The notes under the pieces are model-generated. The model had not been told where the DNA came from. It did no database searches and was given only the letters and a program-made list of their open reading frames with translations. Made by a program: the position numbers and the translations under genes. A stretch of 17,491 bases of DNA. Origin: Collinsella sp. Lineage in GTDB: Bacteria; Actinomycetota; Coriobacteriia; Coriobacteriales; Coriobacteriaceae. The stretch lies in NCBI GenBank assembly GCA_014871545.1, contig WGSR01000010.1, positions 1 to 17,491 of the forward strand, read 5' to 3'. Shown here piece by piece: positions 14,037 through 17,491 of the stretch (its first letter is position 1; each line of letters opens with the position of its first letter).

Positions 14037-16247
14037 ATGAAGAAATGGTCATTCGGAGTGCTGGCTTTTTCGGGCCTCATTTCTTTTGGGCTCCTTTTGG
14101 GTTCGCCCTCGATGTTATACGCCCTTGATTCGAATAACACTGACGAAGGTCCCGCATCTAACGTTGCTATTGCTTCTGTCGAGTCAGGCGTTGATGCTCA
14201 GCGCGAATCGACCTTCGCTGTCGAGCAGAACTCTCAGGTGGATAATGAGACCCCTTCCGAGGTTTCGAATCAAATTATTTGGCATCAGGGGTGGATATCA
14301 CCCGAAGAAGGGGCTGGTTTTTGGCGTTGGGGCTTGTCCGACGGAACAATCGCTGTTTCTTCTTGGAGACATATAAACGGCAGCTGGTACTGGTTCGACG
14401 ACGAAGGTCGAATGGCTCAGGATGGGTTGGTTCAAGTCGGGGGTGCGACGTATGCCTTCTCCTCTTCGGGCGCAATGCGTGTCGGCTGGTACCTAGATTC
14501 TACGGGCTCCACTTCTGCTTGGCGTTATTTCTCCGGTTCTGGCGCCATGGTAAAAGGCTGGCTTTCAGACGGCAGCAACTGGTATTGGCTGGATGATGAG
14601 GGCAAGATGGTCCACGATGCGATGCTGCAGATTGGGGGAGCCACGTATGGATTCTCTTCTTCTGGTGCAATGCTTATCGGATGGCATCTTGATGCTTCTG
14701 TCTGGCATTGTTTTTCCGGCTCTGGCGCTCTGGTAAAGGGCTGGCTCTCGGATGGGGGTCGTTGGTACTGGCTTGATCCTGCAGACGGTTCTATGGCCAC
14801 CGGGCTGAATGAATGCAATGGCACCTCTTATATCTTTAACAGTTCAGGGGCCATGCTATCCTCCCAGTGGGCACTTATTGACAACAACTGGTATTACGCT
14901 GACTCCAACGGCTTACTGCATGGAGGTTGGTTACTTCTAGGGAATTCTTGGTATTACCTGGATCCAGGAAGCCATATTATGCTCACGGGCTTTGTGCAAG
15001 TGGGCTCGTCCACCTATTTCCTTACGAGCTCAGGTGCCATGGCAACAGGCTGGGCACTTGCTGATGGTACTTGGTATTACGCCGCATCAAACGGAGCTAT
15101 TCAACGAGGGCGATGGATAAAGTCCGGAAGCGCCTGGTATTACCTTGATGATGTATCCGGCGCAATGCGTACTGGTGAATTTGCGGTAGGAAGCAAGCGC
15201 TATTTTTCTTATGATTCCGGTGCAATGGCATCTTCGTGCTGGATCAACTTGAACGATGGCATGGCATGGGCGAATTCGTCTGGAGTACTGAGCGAGCCGT
15301 TGCCTACTTCATCTGATGGATCTCCTGTAGTCGCTGATCGTACTGACTCGTCTTCATTGCCAGGTGTGATTCATATTGGAGATGCGGTTTTCTATGCGGA
15401 TGCGAATGGTGTCGTTAACGTGGCGTCTGGTTGGATTATGTCGAAAGACGCTTCTGACGAAAGTGGCAATACTTGGTACTACGCATCTTCCAATGGTGTC
15501 CTTAAGTCTGGTTGGCAATATGTCAACGGTGCGTGGTATTGGATGGACCCTTCCACATTCAAGATGAAAACTGGATGGCTTAATGACGGCGGTACGTGGT
15601 ACTGGCTCCAGCCTTCGGGTGCCATGTTTGCTAACGGGTGGCTGAAAATCGATGGCGTTGACTATTACTTCAATGCAAGTGGTGCATGGTTGAATACGTC
15701 TGGTTCTGTTTTGGGGGTCAATAGGTCCAGCCTGGTCAATTGGCTTATGAGCCACGAAAACGACGGCTATTACCGTGGAACACGCTACGACACGCATCTC
15801 AGCCAGGAAACGTGCATGTACCCAAAGGGTGATCCGCGTTGGGACGGTTATACGGGCATGAATTGTGGTGGATTTGTATCGCATGCATATATGAAGGCGG
15901 GCGGGAATTTAGCTCCCATTGCCGCCGAGCAGAGCCATTCCCCTTGGAGTGGAGGTCCCGGAAGGGGCGGCTGCGTAAACGCTTATCGTTGGTACGGCTA
16001 CGCTATCGATACGTGTGCGAACGTGACTTATTTCAACTCTATTGATGAGTTGTTACGTAGTGGTTTGGCTCGTAAGGGGGACATTGTGTTCTTCAATCCT
16101 TACAACCCATATGCGGACGATAGCCACATTGGCTTTTTCTGGGGCAATTCGCCGAGCGAAAATTTGTTCTGGCATAGTGATGGTTATGGAAATCGCATCT
16201 CCGGTTTGACTGCTTTGGGCCCATCGAAAGTAATCTTGATTCGTTAG
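14037..16247 (+). CDS. Secreted cell-wall-repeat protein with C-terminal NlpC/P60-like hydrolase domain
   Basis: A 736-residue exported protein. Signal peptide about 1-29 (MKKWSFGVLAF..., probable cleavage after LYA29). Residues about 78-556 hold cell-wall-binding repeats, interrupted near 415-461 by a Ser/Asp/Pro-rich stretch. Residues about 565-736 form a domain with GMNCGGFVSHAYM (C610), DIVFFNPYNP, DSHIGFFWG (H697) and LFWHSDG. This Cys then His order matches NlpC/P60-type cysteine peptidases or amidases, which cut peptide bonds in peptidoglycan, so a wall-remodelling hydrolase or autolysin is likely. ATG 14037 is preferred because it opens a classical MKKW signal peptide. GTG 14016 would add seven residues. 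Neither has a strong ribosome site, which is unusual here. It begins 26 bases after a stable hairpin. Confidence 0.87.
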   Translation: MKKWSFGVLAFSGLISFGLLLGSPSMLYALDSNNTDEGPASNVAIASVESGVDAQRESTFAVEQNSQVDNETPSEVSNQIIWHQGWISPEEGAGFWRWGLSDGTIAVSSWRHINGSWYWFDDEGRMAQDGLVQVGGATYAFSSSGAMRVGWYLDSTGSTSAWRYFSGSGAMVKGWLSDGSNWYWLDDEGKMVHDAMLQIGGATYGFSSSGAMLIGWHLDASVWHCFSGSGALVKGWLSDGGRWYWLDPADGSMATGLNECNGTSYIFNSSGAMLSSQWALIDNNWYYADSNGLLHGGWLLLGNSWYYLDPGSHIMLTGFVQVGSSTYFLTSSGAMATGWALADGTWYYAASNGAIQRGRWIKSGSAWYYLDDVSGAMRTGEFAVGSKRYFSYDSGAMASSCWINLNDGMAWANSSGVLSEPLPTSSDGSPVVADRTDSSSLPGVIHIGDAVFYADANGVVNVASGWIMSKDASDESGNTWYYASSNGVLKSGWQYVNGAWYWMDPSTFKMKTGWLNDGGTWYWLQPSGAMFANGWLKIDGVDYYFNASGAWLNTSGSVLGVNRSSLVNWLMSHENDGYYRGTRYDTHLSQETCMYPKGDPRWDGYTGMNCGGFVSHAYMKAGGNLAPIAAEQSHSPWSGGPGRGGCVNAYRWYGYAIDTCANVTYFNSIDELLRSGLARKGDIVFFNPYNPYADDSHIGFFWGNSPSENLFWHSDGYGNRISGLTALGPSKVILIR
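14270..15705 (+). repeat. Cell-wall-binding repeats with a longer-period duplication
   Basis: Tandem repeats of about 20 residues. In the first half, a three-unit block (WYWFDDEG, ATYAFSSSGAM, SGSGAMVKGWLSDG) is repeated as WYWLDDEG, ATYGFSSSGAM, SGSGALVKGWLSDG. This gives a superperiod of about 60 residues and a nucleotide echo between about 14380-14580 and 14580-14760. Confidence 0.8.
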
Positions 16248-16258
16248 AATTCCGCGTT

Positions 16259-16289
16259 GTAGGGGACTCTCTGGGTCCCCTACCTTTTT
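16259..16289 (+). terminator. Rho-independent terminator of the NlpC/P60-like gene
   Basis: Perfect nine-base stem GTAGGGGAC (16259-16267) with GTCCCCTAC (16275-16283), seven-base loop, then C and five T (16285-16289). It lies 11 bases after the stop codon. Confidence 0.92.
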
Positions 16290-16510
16290 GACATCTGGTT
16301 TGAAAGCTAACTGATGTCGGCATTCTTTGGGGCTAAGAGTAGGGACTAGGAGTCCTTGGTTTCACCCTGCTGGGAAGTTCTTGTTTACATTGTGGTATTG
16401 CGTGCAGTTATTTGTCGTCCTAGATGGCATCTTGTCCAGTTGGATGTTCGGAAATCTTTCACAGCCATGCTGTAAGCTAAACGCAAAAAAGAACGAATGA
16501 CGAGGTTTAC

Positions 16511-17491
16511 ATGAGCAAACATCTTAAGGTATTTTCGGCATTGTTGGTGCTGATGGTCCTTGCGCCCATTTCTGTGTTTGTTTTCCCCTCGAACGCGGAA
16601 GCTGCGCGGTCCCTAGTTGAGAATTCCTGGCGTTATGAGGATGGGCAATTGGTCGCAGAGGATGCTTCTTCCGAAGAAGATGGAATAGCCTTATTGTCCA
16701 TGGACATTCTTCCCGATGGGGCTACGGCGCAGGGCATCGATGTCAGTGAGCATCAAGGACGTATTGACTGGAATGCTGTTAAGGCTTCTGGTATCGATTT
16801 CGCTATTCTGCGTGTTGGATTTGGCGCTCCATCTTGGGGCGGTCGAGTTGACTATCAATTTAATCGAAATATTTCTGAGTGCGAGCGACTCGGAATTCCC
16901 TACGGCGTCTATATCTATTCATATGCTTTTGATAATCAGCAGGCAGCTGATGAGGCATCAATGGTGATCAATTGCCTTTCTGGGCATAATCCAAGATTGC
17001 CGGTGTATTACGATCTTGAGGATAACTCGATAATTGCAAATGGACGTCAAACCGGAATTGCATCGAGGGCGCAGGTTTTTTGTAATAGGATTTCTGCCGC
17101 AGGATATGAGCCTGGTATTTATGCAAATTTAAATTGGTTTAACAACATTTTGACTGACTCTGTATTTAAGAGTAGCTCTTGGGATCATTGGATTGCTCAA
17201 TATAACTCGCAATGTGACTATACCGGCAATTACAGTTTTTGGCAGTATAAGAGCAACGGAAAAGTCCCTGGAATCAACGGCAACGTTGATATGAACTACG
17301 CGTATGTTGATGTCTCCCTTTATCATTGGCAACTAATTGACAGCACCTGGTATTATGCAGCCTCCAACGGCAAGGCGTATACCGGATGGTTGTTTCAGAG
17401 TGGCACGTGGTACTGGCTTGAGCCCGACGCGGGCGGTGCCATGGCTACCGGCCTTCACGAGTGCAACGGCTCCCTGTACTGGTTTAATTCG
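16511..17491 (+). CDS. Secreted GH25 lysozyme with cell-wall-binding repeats (3' end cut by window)
   Basis: At least 327 residues, reading on past the right edge. Signal peptide 1-31 (MSKHLKVFSALLVLMVLAP..., cleavage near AEA31). Residues about 74-270 are a glycoside hydrolase family 25 muramidase, which cuts the MurNAc-GlcNAc bond of peptidoglycan. The evidence is QGIDVSEHQGRIDWNAVKAS (D77), FAILRVGFG, YGVYIYSYA, the catalytic-type pair YYDLED (D168, E170), GYEPGIYAN, WIAQYN, FWQYKSNG and INGNVDMN (D260). Cell-wall-binding repeats (STWYYAASNGKAYTGW, GTWYWLEP) start near residue 275 and continue at the edge. The ATG has GACGAGG (16499-16505) 5 bases upstream. The 263-base gap before it contains the preceding terminator and a small palindrome GGACT-AGG-AGTCC (16343-16355). 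A TTTACA (16384-16389) with a weak TTATTT 18 bases on is the only promoter-like pair noticed. The hydrolase part is richer in A/T than neighbouring genes. Confidence 0.92.
   Translation, partial: MSKHLKVFSALLVLMVLAPISVFVFPSNAEAARSLVENSWRYEDGQLVAEDASSEEDGIALLSMDILPDGATAQGIDVSEHQGRIDWNAVKASGIDFAILRVGFGAPSWGGRVDYQFNRNISECERLGIPYGVYIYSYAFDNQQAADEASMVINCLSGHNPRLPVYYDLEDNSIIANGRQTGIASRAQVFCNRISAAGYEPGIYANLNWFNNILTDSVFKSSSWDHWIAQYNSQCDYTGNYSFWQYKSNGKVPGINGNVDMNYAYVDVSLYHWQLIDSTWYYAASNGKAYTGWLFQSGTWYWLEPDAGGAMATGLHECNGSLYWFNS

Noticed and set aside
12835..15705. Regular 60-66 bp repetition that could suggest a CRISPR-like or satellite array
   Set aside because: The repeats are imperfect, stay in one open frame and encode the known wall-binding repeat. 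There are no identical repeats with unique spacers.
16343..16355. Palindrome GGACT-AGG-AGTCC in the gap before the lysozyme gene
   Set aside because: It is only five base pairs, has no T tract and no second copy in the window, so it is too weak to call as operator or terminator.

Overview
The window reads as chromosomal DNA of a high-GC Gram-positive actinobacterium. Gut Coriobacteriia, and Collinsella-like organisms in particular, are the best guess. The support is: a Suf ATPase gene divergent from an Rrf2 regulator, a sortase-type surface protein, a GlfT1-like galactofuranosyltransferase, TTG starts behind strong Shine-Dalgarno sites, and several proteins with GW...WYY...SGAM cell-wall-binding repeats. 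The genus is inferred from protein style; no rRNA or other marker is present.

Layout. (1) 1-1388: the 3'-truncated sufC gene on the minus strand, a 220-bp divergent control region with a long inverted repeat, and an Rrf2/IscR-type [2Fe-2S] regulator. (2) 1528-3327: an exported protein with a lysozyme-like head, a long acidic Ser/Asp/Lys linker and a C-terminal MPKTG sorting signal, closed by a strong terminator. (3) 3529-5325: an AAA-ATPase-like/PD-(D/E)XK-type protein whose key acidic residues look lost. (4) 5350-7670, minus strand: a GlfT1-like glycosyltransferase and a membrane acyltransferase. (5) 7783-12206, plus strand: four family 2 glycosyltransferases in an A-B-A'-B' order that suggests duplication of a two-gene unit. 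(6) 12466-17491: three consecutive secreted cell-wall-repeat proteins: one with a C-terminal His/Cys cluster, one with a C-terminal NlpC/P60-like hydrolase domain, and a GH25 lysozyme cut by the window end.

How the parts fit. Regions 4 and 5 look like part of a locus that builds and decorates a cell-surface glycopolymer: Galf-type transfer, O-acylation and several sugar transfers. Regions 2 and 6 supply surface-attached or wall-binding proteins, two with clear peptidoglycan-hydrolase-like domains and one more distant. The window is therefore mostly about the cell envelope, with an Fe-S assembly locus at the left edge. Mobile elements, tRNA or rRNA genes and CRISPR arrays were not seen. The observations most worth pursuing are the A-B-A'-B' duplication with signs of sequence homogenisation, the apparently inactive ATPase/nuclease protein, the His/Cys tail on a wall-binding protein, and the low-GC, mosaic-looking lysozyme gene.
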